Source: Siphonodentalium dalli (Eukaryota; Mollusca; Scaphopoda; Gadilida; Siphonodentaliidae). From it: 64,000 bases of DNA. This document shows positions 1 to 13,219 of this stretch, piece after piece (position 1 is the stretch's first letter; every line of letters begins with the position of its first letter). Under the pieces are notes generated by a model. The model was not told where the DNA came from. It worked only from the letters and a program-made list of their open reading frames with translations, and ran no database searches. Position numbers and translations under genes: made by a program. Where the stretch lies: assembly GCA_032622095.1 (NCBI GenBank), contig CP136063.1, positions 118,504,723 to 118,568,722 of the forward strand, read 5' to 3'.

Positions 1-3000
1 CGCGGGCTACAGGTTGTACCTTTGGTCTAATCTTTATGAAATTTGTCATGAATGTTGACATTGACATGTAGATGGGAACGAATCATTGTGGGGTCATTCG
101 GCCAAAAAACATGGCTGCTGGTGGCCATCTTAGATTTCAAAATTCAATCCTTTGGCGCGGGTTACAGGTCGTACCTTTGGTCTGACCTTTATGAAATTTG
201 TCATGAATATTGATATTGACATGTATATGGGAACGAGTCATTTTGGGGTCATACGGCCAAAAAACATGGCCGCTGGCAGCCATCTTGAATTTCAAAATTC
301 AATCCACGGGCTACAGGTCGTACTGTTTGTCTGATCATCATGATATTTATCATGGATGTTAATATTAACATGTAGATGGGAACGAGTCATTTTGGGGTCG
401 TTTGGCTAAAAAACATGTCCGCCAGCAGCCATATTGGATTTTACTCTTTGCATGAATAAATCCTTTGGTGCGGGCTACAGGTCGTAGCTTTGGTCGGAAC
501 TTCATGAAATTTGTCATGAATGTTAACAATGACATGTAGATGGGAAACGAGTCATTTTGGGGTCGTTCAGCTGAAAAACATGGCCGCCAGCAGCCATCTT
601 GGATTTTACTCTTTGCATGACTAAATCCATTGGCACAGGCTACAGGTCATACCTTTGATCAGATCATTATGAGATTTGTAAAGGCTGTAGATGGGAACAA
701 GTCATTTTGGGGTAATTCGGAAAAAAACATGGCTGCCGGTGGCCATTTTATAATTTACTCTTTGCATCAATAAATCCTTTGGCACACCATAATCACCACA
801 TCCCTGATCCGATCATTATGAAACCTGTTATGAATGTTGATATTGACATGTACATGTACATCTAGTCTTACTTAGACATTTCAATTAGCACTTTTCCTAT
901 TCCTCCATTTACTGTCGACTTTTAAATTATTCCCCTACCTAAGTTGAGCTACAGTGTCATTGACACTTTCATTCTATTATTCTTCTTTTTATGTCACCAA
1001 AATTAACTTGACACAACATAACTTTGATGAATGATTGTAGAATCAATTTTGATGCATGTATTATGCATGAAAAAGAACCAGAAACTAGTGAATTTAAGCG
1101 CCGCGAGTCGGTTTCAATTTTCGACATCCGGTTACAAGTCAGGAGGAGTAACTCTATCTGTAGACATTGGAGTGAATAGGGGATTTCCCGCTGGGAATTC
1201 CACAAAATAAAACAAGCTTTACTTTCATTTTTAGCTCAACTTACTTTGTAAGTTTGAGCTATTGCCATGGTTTGGCGTCCGTCGTCCGTGTGTGCGTGTA
1301 TGCATGTGTCTGTCAACAATTTCCTTTGGCGCGGGCTACAGGTCGTACCTTTGGTCTGATCTTTATGATATTTGTCATGAATGTTGACATTGACATGTAG
1401 ATGGGAACGAGTCATTTTGGGGTCATTCGGCAAAAAAACATGGCCGCCAGTGGCCATCTTGGATTTCAAAATTCAATCCATTGGCGCGGGCTACAGGTCG
1501 TACTGCTTATCTGATCATCATAAAATTTGCCATGGATGTTAATACTGACATGTAGATGGGAACGAGTCATTTTGGGGTTGTTCGGCCAATAAACATGGCC
1601 GCCAGCAGCCATCTTGGATTTTACTCTTTGCATGACTAAATCCTTTGGCGCGGGCTACAGGTCGTAGCTTTGATCGGAACATCATGAAATTTGTCACGGA
1701 TGTTAACAATGACATGTAGATGGGAACGAGTGATTTTGGGGTTGTTCGGCCGAAAAACATGGCCGCCAGCAGCCATCTTGGATTTTACTCTTTGCATGAC
1801 TAAATCCTTTGGCGTGGGCTACAGGTCATAGCTTTGGTCAGATCTTAATGAAATTTGTCATGGATGTTAAAAATGACATGTAGATGGGAACGAGTCATTT
1901 TGGAGTCATTCGACAAAAAAACATGGCCGCCAGTGGCCATCTTGGATTTCAAAATTCAATCCATTGGCGCGGGCTACAGGTCGTACTGCATATCTGATCA
2001 TCATAAAATTTGTCATGGATGTTAACATTTACATGTAGATGGGAACGAGTCATTTTGGGGTCATTTGGCCAAAAAACATGGCCGCCAGCAACCATCTTGG
2101 ATTTTACTCTTTGCATGACTAAATCCTTTGGCGCGGGCTACAGGTCGTAGTTTTGGTCGGAACTTCATGAAATTTGTCATGGATGTTAACAATGACATGT
2201 AGATGGGAACGAGTGATTTTTGGGTCATTCGTCTAAAAAACATGGCTGCCAGCAGCCATCTTGAATTTTACTCTTTGCATGACTAAATCCTTTGGCGCGG
2301 GATACAGGTCATACCTTTGATCTGATCTTTATGAAATTTGTCATGAATGTTGACATTGACATGTAGATGGGAACGAGTCATTTTGGGGGCATCTGGCCAA
2401 AAAACATGGCCGCTGGTGGCCATCTTGGATTTCAAAATTCAATCCATTGGCGCGGGCTACAGGTCGTGCTGTTCGTCTGATCATCATGAAATTTGTCATG
2501 GATATTAATATTGACATGTAGATGGGAACGAGTGATTTTGGGGTCGTTCAGCCAAAAAACATGGCCGCCAGCAGCCATCTTGGATTTTACTATTTGCATG
2601 ACTAAATCCTTTCGCGCGGGCTACAGGTCGTACCTTTGGTCTGATCTTTATGAAATTTGTCATGAATGTTGACATTGACATGTAAATGGGAACGAGTCAT
2701 TTTGGGGTCATTCGGCCAAAAAACATGGCCGCTGGCAGCCATCTTGGATTTCAAGATTCAATCCATTGGCGCGGGCTACAGGTCGTACTGTTCGTCTGAT
2801 CATCATGAAATTGTGTTGGTCGGAAGTTTATGAAATTTGTCATGTATGTTAACACTGACATTTGTCATGAATGTTGACATGTAGATGGGAACGAGTGATT
2901 TTGGAGTCGTTCGGCCAAAAAACATGGCTGCCAGCAGCCATCTTGGATTTTACTCTTTGCATGACTAAATCCTTTGGCGCGGGCTATAGGTTGCCTTTGG

Positions 3001-3815
3001 TCTAATCTTTATAAAATTTGTCATGAACGTTGACATGTAGATGGGAACGAATCATTGTGGGGTCATTCGGCCAAAAAACATGGCCGCTGGCCATCTTGGA
3101 TTTCAAAATTCAATCCATTGGCGCGGGCTACAGGTCGTACTGTTCGTCTGATCATCATGAAATTTGTCATGAATGATAACAATGACATGTAGATGGGATC
3201 GAGTCGTTTTGGGGTCATTCTGTCAAAAAACATGGCCGCCAGCAGCCATCTTGGATTTTACTCTTTGCATGACTAAATCCTTTGGTGCGGGCTACAGGTC
3301 GTACCTTTGGTCAGATGGTCATGAAATTTGTAATGAATTATAACAATGACATGTAGATGGGAACGAGTCGTTTTGGTGTCATTCGGTCAAAAAACATGGC
3401 CACCAGCATTTTACTCATTTAAATCCTTTGGCGTGGGCTACAGGTCATACCTTTGGTCTGATCTTTATTAAATTTGTCATGGATGTTAACACTGACATGT
3501 AGATGGGAACGAGTGATTTTGGAGTCGTTCGGCCAGCAGCCATCTTGGATTTTACTCTTTGCATGACTAAATCCTTTGGCACGGGCTACAGGTTGTACCT
3601 TTGGTCGTACTGTTCGTCTGATCATCATGAAATTTGTAGGTCGTAGCTTTGGTCAGATCTTCATAAAATTTGTCATGGATGTTAACAATTATACGTAGAT
3701 GGGAACGAGTCCTTTTGGGGTCAATTGGCCAAAAAAATGGCCACCAGCAGCCATCTTGTATTTTACTCTTTGCATCACTAAATCCTTTGGCGCAGGTTAG
3801 ACATTTCAATTAGCA
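1..3815. repeat. Tandem array of ~160-bp units (array 1)
   Basis: At least twenty degenerate head-to-tail units of about 160 bp. Each unit has the landmarks GGGCTACAGGTCGTA, ATGAAATTTGTCATG, GACATGTAGATGGGAACGAG, TTTTGGGGTCATTCGGCC, AAAACATGGCCGCC and GCCATCTTGGATTTTACTC. Two unit subtypes alternate: one ends in TTTCAAAATTCAATCC and one in TTTACTCTTTGCATGACTAAATCC. A short non-repeat break occurs at about 850-1310. Short ORFs in the array come from the repeat and change frame between units, because the period is not a multiple of three. The same family recurs in the opposite orientation at 25860-27860, and in diverged form at 13220-13760, 19800-20150 and 22620-23280. Confidence 0.95.
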
Positions 3816-3894
3816 TCTTTCCTATTCCTCCATTTACTGTCAACCATTAAATTATTCCCCTACCTAAGTTGAGCTACAGTGTCATTGACACTTT

Positions 3895-4445
3895 CATTTT
3901 TTATGTTTACCCATACCATAGTATGGTAAACATAGTGTCGTTGCCCGGATTGACCACTCGTCGTTCGTCCGTCTGTCTGTCTGTCTGTCTGTCCGTAGAC
4001 ACTTTACGAGTAATGCGATAACTCAAACATTTTCTATCCGATCGAAACCAAATTTGGTCTGTGAGTTTCACAGCCCAAAATACAGATCGAGTTCGAATAT
4101 GGGTTTGATCCGATTAATTTTAAAGGAGTTATGACCCTTTTTCGAAAAAAAAAATCCAAAAAAAAATCTATTTAAAAAAATATTTATTTTTAACTTTTAT
4201 AATAATAATAAAAAAAATGTCATTGACATTGTCATTTGTTTTCATTTAGATATTGATGATTATGATAAAAGTTGATAAAAAGATTTCCAATGTGTCCCTT
4301 TAATTTTTTTAAATAATAAAAAAAAAAAAATTTGTTTTAACTTAAAACAATTTGAAAAACTAACACCATTATAACTCTGCCAAGGGTACCCCGAATCACC
4401 ACACCAAATTTGATTAAATCGGTCCAAAATCTTGTGTTATGTACT
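3895..4445 (+). repeat. Dispersed repeat with GTATGGTAAACATA start and CTGT microsatellite
   Basis: Starts with a small palindrome around CCATAGTATGG, then TAAACATAGTGTCGTTG, a (GTCT)n run at about 3967-3993, and text of the type 'GCGATAACTCAAACATTTTC'. A related copy begins at 14081 and a partial reverse copy lies at about 43110-43205. It is non-coding and A/T-rich at its 3' part. I cannot assign it to a known family. Confidence 0.75.
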
Positions 4446-4449
4446 GGTA

Positions 4450-6418
4450 AATCTGTTTGGAGCAACATTAAATCCAATTCACCAATTGCCTTTGGACTAC
4501 TTAGCTATTGATAAGGCTATATTATTTACTGATGTCTCTTATGCGATTGTGCAAATAATCTGATAAAGAAGGCTATGGCATCTAATTTAAAATAAAGATT
4601 CAACAATAAACATCACATGATTATTAACAGTAGACTTGGACATCTGTGCTGCAGAGTTATATCTTCAGATGGTCTGATATCATTATAATTGTTATTGGTT
4701 TAATAGAGAGGTCAGTGTTCAACATAAACAATTCCTGTGATATTTTGACAGCTCTGCTATATAATTGATATTAATGTGTCAGTGGTGAGGTTGCTTATCT
4801 GTATACTAGGACACATTATTATTGTAAACTTAAATTGGACTCTCTTAACCCAAGTATTCCATGCCCAGGTCACACCTACACATTTAACACATGGGCTTGC
4901 TGGCTGTGGCGGTTTAGCATTACAGATCCTGTACCAGTGGATTCTCTTATATAAATGCCAGTGACCCATAAATTCCAATATATTGTGTTATGTACATTTG
5001 TCTATAATAGTACATAACAGTATACTCTATAATTCAACACCAAAACTCTCATTTATCCGATCATATTAAATTTTATCGCCAAGGGATGGGTTAACATCTG
5101 CCGATCGTGATCGGCCTCTCGTTATCTAGTCGCGTTTGTTGCGACGAGATCTGCATTTGTGAACACATCGCGTTTGTTGTACAAAATCAAATCTGCGTTT
5201 GTGAACACGCAAATTTCTTCGCTAACTCAATCTGTGTGTAAAGCTTTTGCTCAAGCAATTTAACAACTTCGTATTTAAATCCGAGTGACAAATCGTTACG
5301 TTTACGTTTAGACATTTTGGATGGTTATGATGAGAGAAATTATGGCTTGAGTTTTATGATCTGAATCAGACAGCGTGGGACTATGTCACCGGGTTTAAGT
5401 AAACATACCGGTACTCATCCGTTTCCTATTCTTACAAATTAGGTTCTTATTTTAAGCGTGATAGCGGTGATGCAATGTCGCGACATTGGAACGTTTCGGA
5501 CACGGAATTCGAAGCCCTGTCAAAGTACATTAAAGTCCCATTGTAAATGGATTAAAAAGAGCACACATGCCGGATTGTAAGTGATAAAAACCAATTAGCT
5601 GACAGGCCTATCAGTATCTTAAGCGCCCATGTGCATGGTCATTCACAGCCTGTTTCTCTTTGTTTGCCGTCTTTGCATTGATTGAATTACATAATTAACT
5701 ATAATGGCCTCTCGATTAACTGGCTTGTGGGCATAGTTTCACCCGCGTGGCTAACATGTTATTGCATATTTCTATGTTTATAACCGGTGGTCTATCAAAA
5801 TCTTATGTTATTAGAGGGTAGAAATTAACATAAAATACAGTGTAAATGGTTTGGTGCAGGAACATAATATGGTTGTAAACGGGATATGTTTTTATCCGTT
5901 ATGTTAATAAGTCTGTACAAGTAATCGTAATCGTAATCGATTACTTTCAAGTGTACCTGTAATCATGATTACATTTTGATTACTTTTTGATTACTTTTAC
6001 TAAAATATCCATATGGATGGCTATTGGATACTCAGTCTCATACTGTAGTACTGTGAAGTGTGCACAGATACAAACAACATATCAAAAAGATAGTACAATT
6101 GTTTCATGTGTTTTGTTAGTGCTACACTGTGTACATTCTGGCAGTGGACACAGATAACACACAATTGCTGAAATGTTGAATACAGCTTGTATGGCAATAT
6201 ACTTATGATACAGACAATGAAATGTTCTAATAAGAATAAAATAGGCTAGCCAACTTCAATAAGGATTAATATTATTGGGAATGATGTAGACAATGACTGT
6301 AGAGTCACTCTAGTACAATAGGGCTAATTAACTGAACAAAGAAGGTGTGATGTACATCCGTATACCTAATTAGCTGGTTTGTCATTTACTGCACCCATGG
6401 AGTTAAGCCTCATTTAAT
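4450..6418. other. Gene-free interval
   Basis: No convincing exon was seen. The only structure is a cluster of GTAATCG/GATTAC motifs at about 5915-6000. This resembles the end of a hAT-type element, but no matching second end was found. Short ORFs at 4757-4978 overlap on both strands and show no recognisable domain. Confidence 0.5.
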
Positions 6419-6426
6419 CCACTGGA

Positions 6427-7470
6427 TAGTGATGGGCGGTTAACCGAGAAAACGACTCGGTTTCGGTTTTTGACAATAAACCGAAAACCGACCGACGCGA
6501 TTCTGCTCAAACCGACATTACGTTTTTTTTTTTGTATGTTTATTTTTCACTTAAATCGACTTATTATACCTCCCCAGGTACTTATTAGTTGATATTGTTA
6601 TCAAATTATCGGCCTCTCTGATCAATATTATATCGGAATGTGTCAATTTCGTGTTGTTATAATATCGTAGGCGACTGTTTTTGTTCTTTTTCAAAACATG
6701 GCCGAACAAAATAACGAACAGGGTTCAACAAAAAGCCCTGTTTGGAGTTATTTTACGCGTCTAACTGGAGACGACTCCAAAAAATGTCGCTGCTTAATAT
6801 GTCATAAAAACGTCGTATCGGAGCATGCAAATACCAGCAACCTGGCCAGACAGTCGAAAACTAAACCAAGTAAATGGTATGAACACTTTGATCGTCTGGA
6901 CATTCCGATGTGACGTAATCTGGGCAAACCATGTGCAGCTTGTAAACTATGTCGCAACATCAATCAGACATCAAAGCGATCACACCGCAGTCATTGAATG
7001 TGGGTCAATCATGCACGTGTCAAGAATTGTTACAGTCAGGTCAAGGACGCCCACTGTTTGTGAATTTGCTGTTTGCGGTTGAATTCTCAGATACTATAAT
7101 GCATATAATATGATAAATATGTTTTAAACATGTCAGAAAGGGATGAACATTGAACAGTGAAGATGGGGGTGTTTATTTTTTTAAATACCGAATTGTATCA
7201 TCTTTATGATCTTATCGCATTGGATTCATTTTGCGTCGGCATTTTGTCCCGTTGTTTACTGGTGATCGCAGTTCCTTCCTCAAATATTCAACGTTATTGG
7301 GACATTATTGACTCTAATTACGGTTACTTTGAAAATATATACTCAAATTGTATGTATTTCAGTATAATTTCACTATCTAGTAAAAAAAAACGAAAACCGA
7401 ACCGAAACCGAGGTTTTTTCTCCCAAAAAAACCGAAACCGAACGTAAAAAATAAAAACCGCCCATCTCTA
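6427..7470 (+). mobile_element. Non-autonomous hAT-type element with 8-bp TSD
   Basis: Terminal inverted repeats TAGTGATGGGCGGTT (left) and its near-complement AACCGCCCATCTCTA (right) are flanked by the identical 8-bp duplication CCACTGGA at 6419-6426 and 7471-7478. Eight-base duplications are the signature of hAT transposition. Subterminal CGAAAACCGAACCGAAACCG-type repeats occur at both ends and could be transposase binding sites. The 1044-bp body retains a BED-finger remnant at 6698-6913 but no catalytic domain, so it looks like an internal-deletion derivative of a ZBED-like hAT. A fragment of the same end sequence lies at about 12300-12345. Confidence 0.88.
6698..6913 (+). pseudogene. BED zinc-finger remnant of a hAT transposase
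   Basis: A 71-aa ORF beginning MAEQNNEQGSTKSPVWSYF. The residues SPVWSYF, then CRCLIC (CxxC), then TSNLARQ match the order of a BED DNA-binding finger (W..F, CxxC, TSNL..H). The two zinc-binding histidines expected after TSNL are not evident, and the frame stops soon afterwards at 6911-6913, so the finger is probably broken. It lies wholly inside the hAT-type element with 8-bp duplications. That context supports origin from the N-terminal DNA-binding domain of the parent transposase. No catalytic (RNase H-like) or hAT dimerisation domain follows. Confidence 0.7.
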
Positions 7471-7478
7471 CCACTGGA

Positions 7479-9660
7479 TACCATTATCGAAGTCTGGGCT
7501 AGACGAGGTTGATGCGGGTTCACAACCCGACTTGATTGGGCGAAAATTGGGACCGATTTTAAAGCTAGATGTGAGATAAGGAACATCACATTGTGACATC
7601 CGATAAATACATGACCACTTCGATAAGAAATGATAATTTGTTCACACTCACTGAAGCAACCACATTTGAAGCAATGATTTTGATTCTAAGTCAGTGCCTC
7701 CATTAATCTGTTATATATACAATACACAATTGCTGTACAATAGCTTCAACCCACAGAAGACGGTCGTGCTAACACAGAGTGATATTTTCCAGACCCGGAA
7801 TCACCATCGCCGCTTTTATTGACTAGTGTCAAATAAAGCAAAGAAGATGAGATTCAGAAAAAGATAGCGGAAAACAATTTGGCGAATAATTCCTCGTCCC
7901 CATATCGCCCGGATATTACAAAGACATATGCATGTATTCCCCACACGCTGTTCAGTAAGTACTAAACTACGGCTATCGTGTCCAGTTACTGATTTCGCTC
8001 AGCACAATCGGAGTTGTTATGGATGAGTTATCGTAGATCAGATTCTGGTTTGCACATAAGTTGTTGCTATATGTCATTTCTGAGATGCAGCGACAAATTA
8101 CACCAAGACTCGTTTGGGATCCCATTTTGTTTTACCCATTTATACATCAAACACTACCACAATATAATATCAGGATACGCACTATACACACGGTCCACTC
8201 ACGTCGCGCATAGTGGGTTAACTATATATACATTTGAATTCAAATGTAACACTTCTGGCGTTAGATATGACGTGTAGGTGGAATTATAATGCTTTTGTCA
8301 TGAACGGCCATAATCAAAATATGGTATGTTTTCAGAAATCCTACCTGCTGGCATCAGCAGGTCCCTAACCGCATTATTTTTGGACTTATCTACAAAGTTA
8401 TTATACGCTTCCTGGTATCAACCTGTGTATGGCATGTATACAAATAATTGAAATTGTCGTCCTTATCATTTTGGTATCATAATGAGCTAAAACTTACACT
8501 GGGATACCAAAAAGTCCAAAATGTATCAGTCTACATGATACAAACTCCATGCCAATACTCCGATCTATATGCTGTTTTCTGAATGTACAACCTTCCAGAA
8601 GTAATCCTACCTAATCATCAGTATATAAAGATATGGGTAATATGACTGTTCATCTAGCATGGGATAACTGTCCACATTTGGGGTACTTCGTCTTACAAGC
8701 AATTGTTCAGTCACTTCTGGAAATCACGAGTACACATGGGGTGACACGAGACTCCAGTACCATACTATACAGAGTAACATACAATCGAAATATATAGTTC
8801 GACAGTTTTATGTGATTTACCACATCGCTGGAATTTTCGTTGTTGGAAATGTTGCTTAGAGCCTTGACTTTGCTTTGCAACTTATCTACTGCTAGTACAA
8901 GCAAATACCTCCCACCCGTTAAGCAGCTGACAAACTACAAGAGGAAAATCAACCAGGTTCAATCTCCTTGTGTATGAATGTGTCATGGAAAATAATCCGG
9001 TAAATGTTAGAATACAAAATTCAACGAGTCTATTGCGTGATCATGAAACTGAACGAACCTGTATGATGTGACGATTTGATAATTTGCTGGATATGTCCTC
9101 TTGCGGACTGGGCAGCAATTGCTATTGGTCAATGAGATCCATTTATACTTACTTTCAGAACGGTATACACGAGACCCAATGTATCAGTAGCTACGTTCTT
9201 GTAACCACGCCTCGTTGATAGAGGGTAACTAACGATTCGTATCAACATGAGTTATTTGATGAGATATGTATCCGAATTGGTTAATTGGTTAATTATGTTA
9301 TTCGCGGTCGCATTTTGTTACAAATAACCATAGAGAGTGCCAAGTATGCTTAAATGTCGTGTTAGATTTAATATAACCTACATAATTCCCTTATTCTTTT
9401 CGCAAAAATAGTCAGACAGCCATCTGCCTTAAATCAATCATGTTTATTGTGTAATAATTTTCACAACATTTCACCGATTTCGAAGAACATATCTTACTTG
9501 AGCGCGAATGCATGCAAAATTTGTCGATCCTCTCGCTCGTGGGTACCAATCTGGTTGTCATTTTAATAGAACTGAGCAATGTTACGTCCTGGAATTGCAA
9601 AATGATATGAATATAATAGGACTCGATTGGTTTTATAAGACATTGCATTGCGATGGTGGT
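7479..9660. other. Gene-free interval
   Basis: Only short ORFs without recognisable domains were seen, and no exon-like unit with both splice signals. I see nothing to annotate with confidence. Confidence 0.4.
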
Positions 9661-9664
9661 GTTA

Positions 9665-10375
9665 ATTGCGGCATGACAGATTTTACAATTTCCACCCATA
9701 TACCGGCCACCGTATTGACAGCCATCTTGGGGTTAATATGTCACGTCACGTAGTAACCGCAGACAGCATGAAATTATCGTACATACAAATTATATCCACC
9801 CACGCTACATTATTGTCTTTATGCATTTCGAGAAGATGACAAAACTAGGTTTTCGATTAGGTTCGGACTAAACTAATTAAATATTTAATCAAAAATTGGG
9901 GGCAGGAGGTGCTTTATGTACAGGTTTTATTCACTTAAATGTTCAAGTCGATGGATCGGGATATATATATTACATAAAACTGCAGTAGTTTGTCAATGGC
10001 CGTTGTGTTAGTTATGCCATTTTGGCAAGTAATCGTGCATTCTTACAAATTTCACAATTCCCACCATATTGGCAGCCATCTTGGCTTATTAGGCCAGACG
10101 GAACGAAATTACCGTATACACTAATTATCTCCACCCTTAATACATTATTTTCATTTTTTCCTCCCGAAAGAAGACAAAATGCATTTTAGATTATCTTTTT
10201 GTGGAAAAAATCTAAACAAAATTAAAAAAATTGAGTCAGGAGGTATATTATGTAATATTGTTATTGTAATGCTCGACAAGTGTCGATTTACACATATCTA
10301 TTAGACAATACCTTAGCAGTCCATCAACGGCCGTTGTGTTAATTTCTCAATTTGGCACATAATCGTGCGTTCTGT
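9665..10375. repeat. Tandem duplication of a ~340-bp unit
   Basis: Two diverged copies in direct orientation, roughly 9675-10035 and 10045-10375. Shared landmarks in order are ACAATTYCCACC, GGCAGCCATCTTGG, a GAAATTAYCGTA segment, ATTATMTCCACCC, the YAGGAGGT segment, and TGGCCGTTGTGTTA or CGGCCGTTGTGTTA near the end. Non-coding. Confidence 0.75.
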
Positions 10376-10930
10376 GTGCCTTACACCACAGCCTGACGCC
10401 TCTCATCTTTAGTGGGGAGGGTTGATTTTTCTGCCTTTGATAAAACATAATGCGACCAACAGCGATAAGTGATATATTAGAACGTAGCTAATTGACAGTA
10501 GTTTCCCATGGTATAAAATAATTGGGCATAACTATCTTACTTCTGATTTTATAAGAAACGAAAGACAATGCTTTGCGTGAATCGTCATATTCTTCTCACC
10601 CTAAAAATTATTTGACGTCACATGACGTCATGGCTGTCATTCCGAGATTCAATGGTTACATGTATTACCTTACTCTGGTTATCGCCCCATTCACAGGTAT
10701 CAAAATTGGACGAATATCTCATCTCAAAAGGTGTGAATATACTCTGTCAAATATGGCGGTTTATTCAAAAAATGACCGATTTTTATCACCAGGTGCCTCA
10801 ATAAAACCATGCGGTGCGAAAAAAAGTCTGCCTATCTGACAAATCCAACATACGGATTCCGAAAGTTAAGTGTTCATGCTAACCAAAAATGTAGGTCTCA
10901 TAAATTCCCTCTCCAGGCGACACCTATGTC

Positions 10931-12892
10931 TAGAGCTGAAACGGTTAGACGGATAACCGGTTAGCATCCGGTTAGCAACGTAATCGGTTAGAAAAAAATG
11001 AACCGGACGTAACCGCATCCCGTTGTCAGTTGAATGTGAACGTGAATAATCCTCAAAATATTAGGTTAAAGGTACTCAATCTGATAAAACTCCTCTCAAT
11101 TACTATTTCAATGACTTCGGGGGTCAAAAATATTTGAATCGAGTCGAGGAAGCCACCCATCAAAGCTCAGATTTTTTAGATTTTTTTCATTTTTCATTAT
11201 CAGGAATACTTTCTGTCCCAGATCACAGTCAAAATTGCGTTATTATTACCACTTGATTTTAGAGTTATCCATCCTTGTCTGTTTGAATAGTGCTTTGGTG
11301 TACACATCTCGAGCAGATTACGAAGTTGAAGGCAATTATTAGTACTCATCTCGAGAAAATAACAAATTTCAAAAATCAATATCTAATAACTCTGAGCTTT
11401 GTTTGATGGGTTCCTCGACTCGAATCAAATATTTTTTACCCCCAAAGCCAAAGAAATAGTAATATAGGACCCTCTGATCGGATTGTTGTTGTTGGAATCT
11501 GTTGAGATGGGGACCCTCTGATCGGATTGAGTACCTTTAAATGATGCAAAACTAATACTAAATCCTGTGTCACCGATAGTAGAGTGCAATGCAAGCATTA
11601 ATTGGTACACGCGGTAGTATCAGATACTTAGTAGCAATTCTCGAACTGTCTGGAAGTGTCGGCGACCTTCAATCAATTCCAACCCTTTGAAGTTTTCTCT
11701 GATCTTACGAAAAAGCATGTGTGCAGTCACTGTGTATCAAGTCTGAATGCACACAAGGAAGTGACAACGTAAAAGTGGCGTTGTGTGGCAATGCGTGCTT
11801 TCGTAACTTAATAGTTAATACTGCACGAAGCAACATGGATTCAAATTGGAATCACACCACGACATACTAAAACTGTTTTACAGTGGGGTTTATAAAAACT
11901 ATGTAAGTCGACAAAGTTTGATGATTGAGATCAGCTGCACAATGTCTTCACTCTTCCCGTTCATCCTCCCTGTTGTGATCGAATATGATCAATTCATTTG
12001 AGTGACAAACAGACATCGTAGTTGAAGCAACCCAAAACCTCTTTAACTTCTTCAATGATCTTCCCTTTTATCAAGGAAATTGATGCTCCATGCTACTCTG
12101 TAACTAGTTGTGCCTGTGGGACTAATTGACACAGGGGGTCGCAGGAAGACAGCCCGATAGGGCTAGGCTACCCCCGACAATATACTGCTTTACCTTATTA
12201 TGTCTTTCTGCCATTGTATAATTCATGTATATTGTAAATAAATTATCCTATCCCCTCAATTTGGCAGTAATTTCTATATGTTAAGTGATTGCATACTGAA
12301 ACCGAGGTTTTTTTGCCAAAAAAAACGAAACCTAAACGTATATTCTATAACCTTCCAACACTAGTGTCCGCGATCATGATACCGACGAATAGCTCAAATA
12401 CTGAATAGGACTGCGAGTCTGACCTAACTAACCTTCCTTTTTGTTCTATAGTTATTACTTTCTTGTCTTTATATATAATTCATTGGAGGATATACCAATG
12501 ATAATGATATATTACAGATCTTTAATATATAGTTTTGTTAATCGTTTTACCAATACCCATACTATTGTTACTCGTTTTACAAATGCCCAAACATATGCTG
12601 ATCACGGCAAATAAGCGATCCCCCTGCCATTCACAAATTTCACTTGCTCATTCCCCATCACGAGAGCCAGCAAAAGAACAGTGAATGCGTGTTTTGGAAT
12701 ATCGTTAAATGCCGTGAATAAGGTCTTTATTTCAGCTACTATTTCTCACCTAGGTTTGTCCCTGGAGCATGGCATAATGTCGACATAATTAGTGTGAGAG
12801 AAGTCCGCTAGAAATTAGCGGTTAACCGGTTGAAATCCGGCTAACCCCGATGGTTAACCGGTTAGAAGAATGGGTCAACCGTTTCAGCTCTA
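10931..12892. mobile_element. hAT-type element with 8-bp TSD
   Basis: Perfect 16-bp terminal inverted repeats TAGAGCTGAAACGGTT / AACCGTTTCAGCTCTA are flanked by the identical 8-bp duplication CCTATGTC (10923-10930 and 12893-12900). Subterminal blocks of AACCGGTTAG-like repeats (about 10945-11020 and 12810-12875) are probably transposase sites. The 1962-bp interior has no transposase reading frame and contains a nested TTAA element at 11070-11536, so the copy is non-autonomous. Confidence 0.9.
11070..11536. mobile_element. TTAA-flanked inverted-repeat element nested in the hAT-type element
   Basis: Bounded by TTAA on both sides (11066-11069 and 11537-11540), with inverted ends AGGTACTCAATC and GATTGAGTACCT. 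Inside, GAGTCGAGGAAGCC (left) and GGTTCCTCGACTCG (right) continue the long inverted symmetry. TTAA duplication with an A/T-poor short inverted repeat is the piggyBac pattern. There is no coding capacity. A longer relative lies at 60980-62356. Confidence 0.85.
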
Positions 12893-13099
12893 CCTATGTC
12901 CATATTTTCCTAGACTATATAGTGGTTTTCATAACTTGTCAGCATGATAAATTGTATTCTAATATGATGTCTAAAATCTTATCTGAAGGAATGTTGGTAC
13001 TTAATCTTAAAAGCAAATTCTAATAAAAATTTGTAAATACTACTGTAGTATAAAATGATGGTTTCTAGTACTACATGTAATGCGAAATATGAAAATAGT

Positions 13100-13215
13100 C
13101 ATCAAATTTCCCACCCCTACTTTTATTCCGCCCCCCCCCCTACTCTTATTTGATTTTTCCACCCCCTACTTTTATTCCGCACCTTTCTTTTATTTGGATC
13201 CCGAGAGTAAAGGTC
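13100..13215. repeat. Diverged end of the TA-flanked CTCTAGTGATCC family
   Basis: Contains CCCCTACTTTTATTCC twice and ends TTTGGATCCCGAGAGTAA. These are diverged reverse-complement counterparts of the left end of the element at 56164-56936. Only one end is recognisable. A poly-C run of about 11 is included. Confidence 0.55.
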
Positions 13216-13219
13216 TTGT

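Noticed and set aside
3960-3995. (GTCT)n and (GTCC)n runs as functional elements
   Set aside because: They are microsatellite parts of dispersed repeats found several times in the window.
7495-7545. Possible tRNA or tRNA-derived SINE (GGTTCACAACCC resembles a B box)
   Set aside because: No A box at the right distance and no cloverleaf could be drawn by eye.
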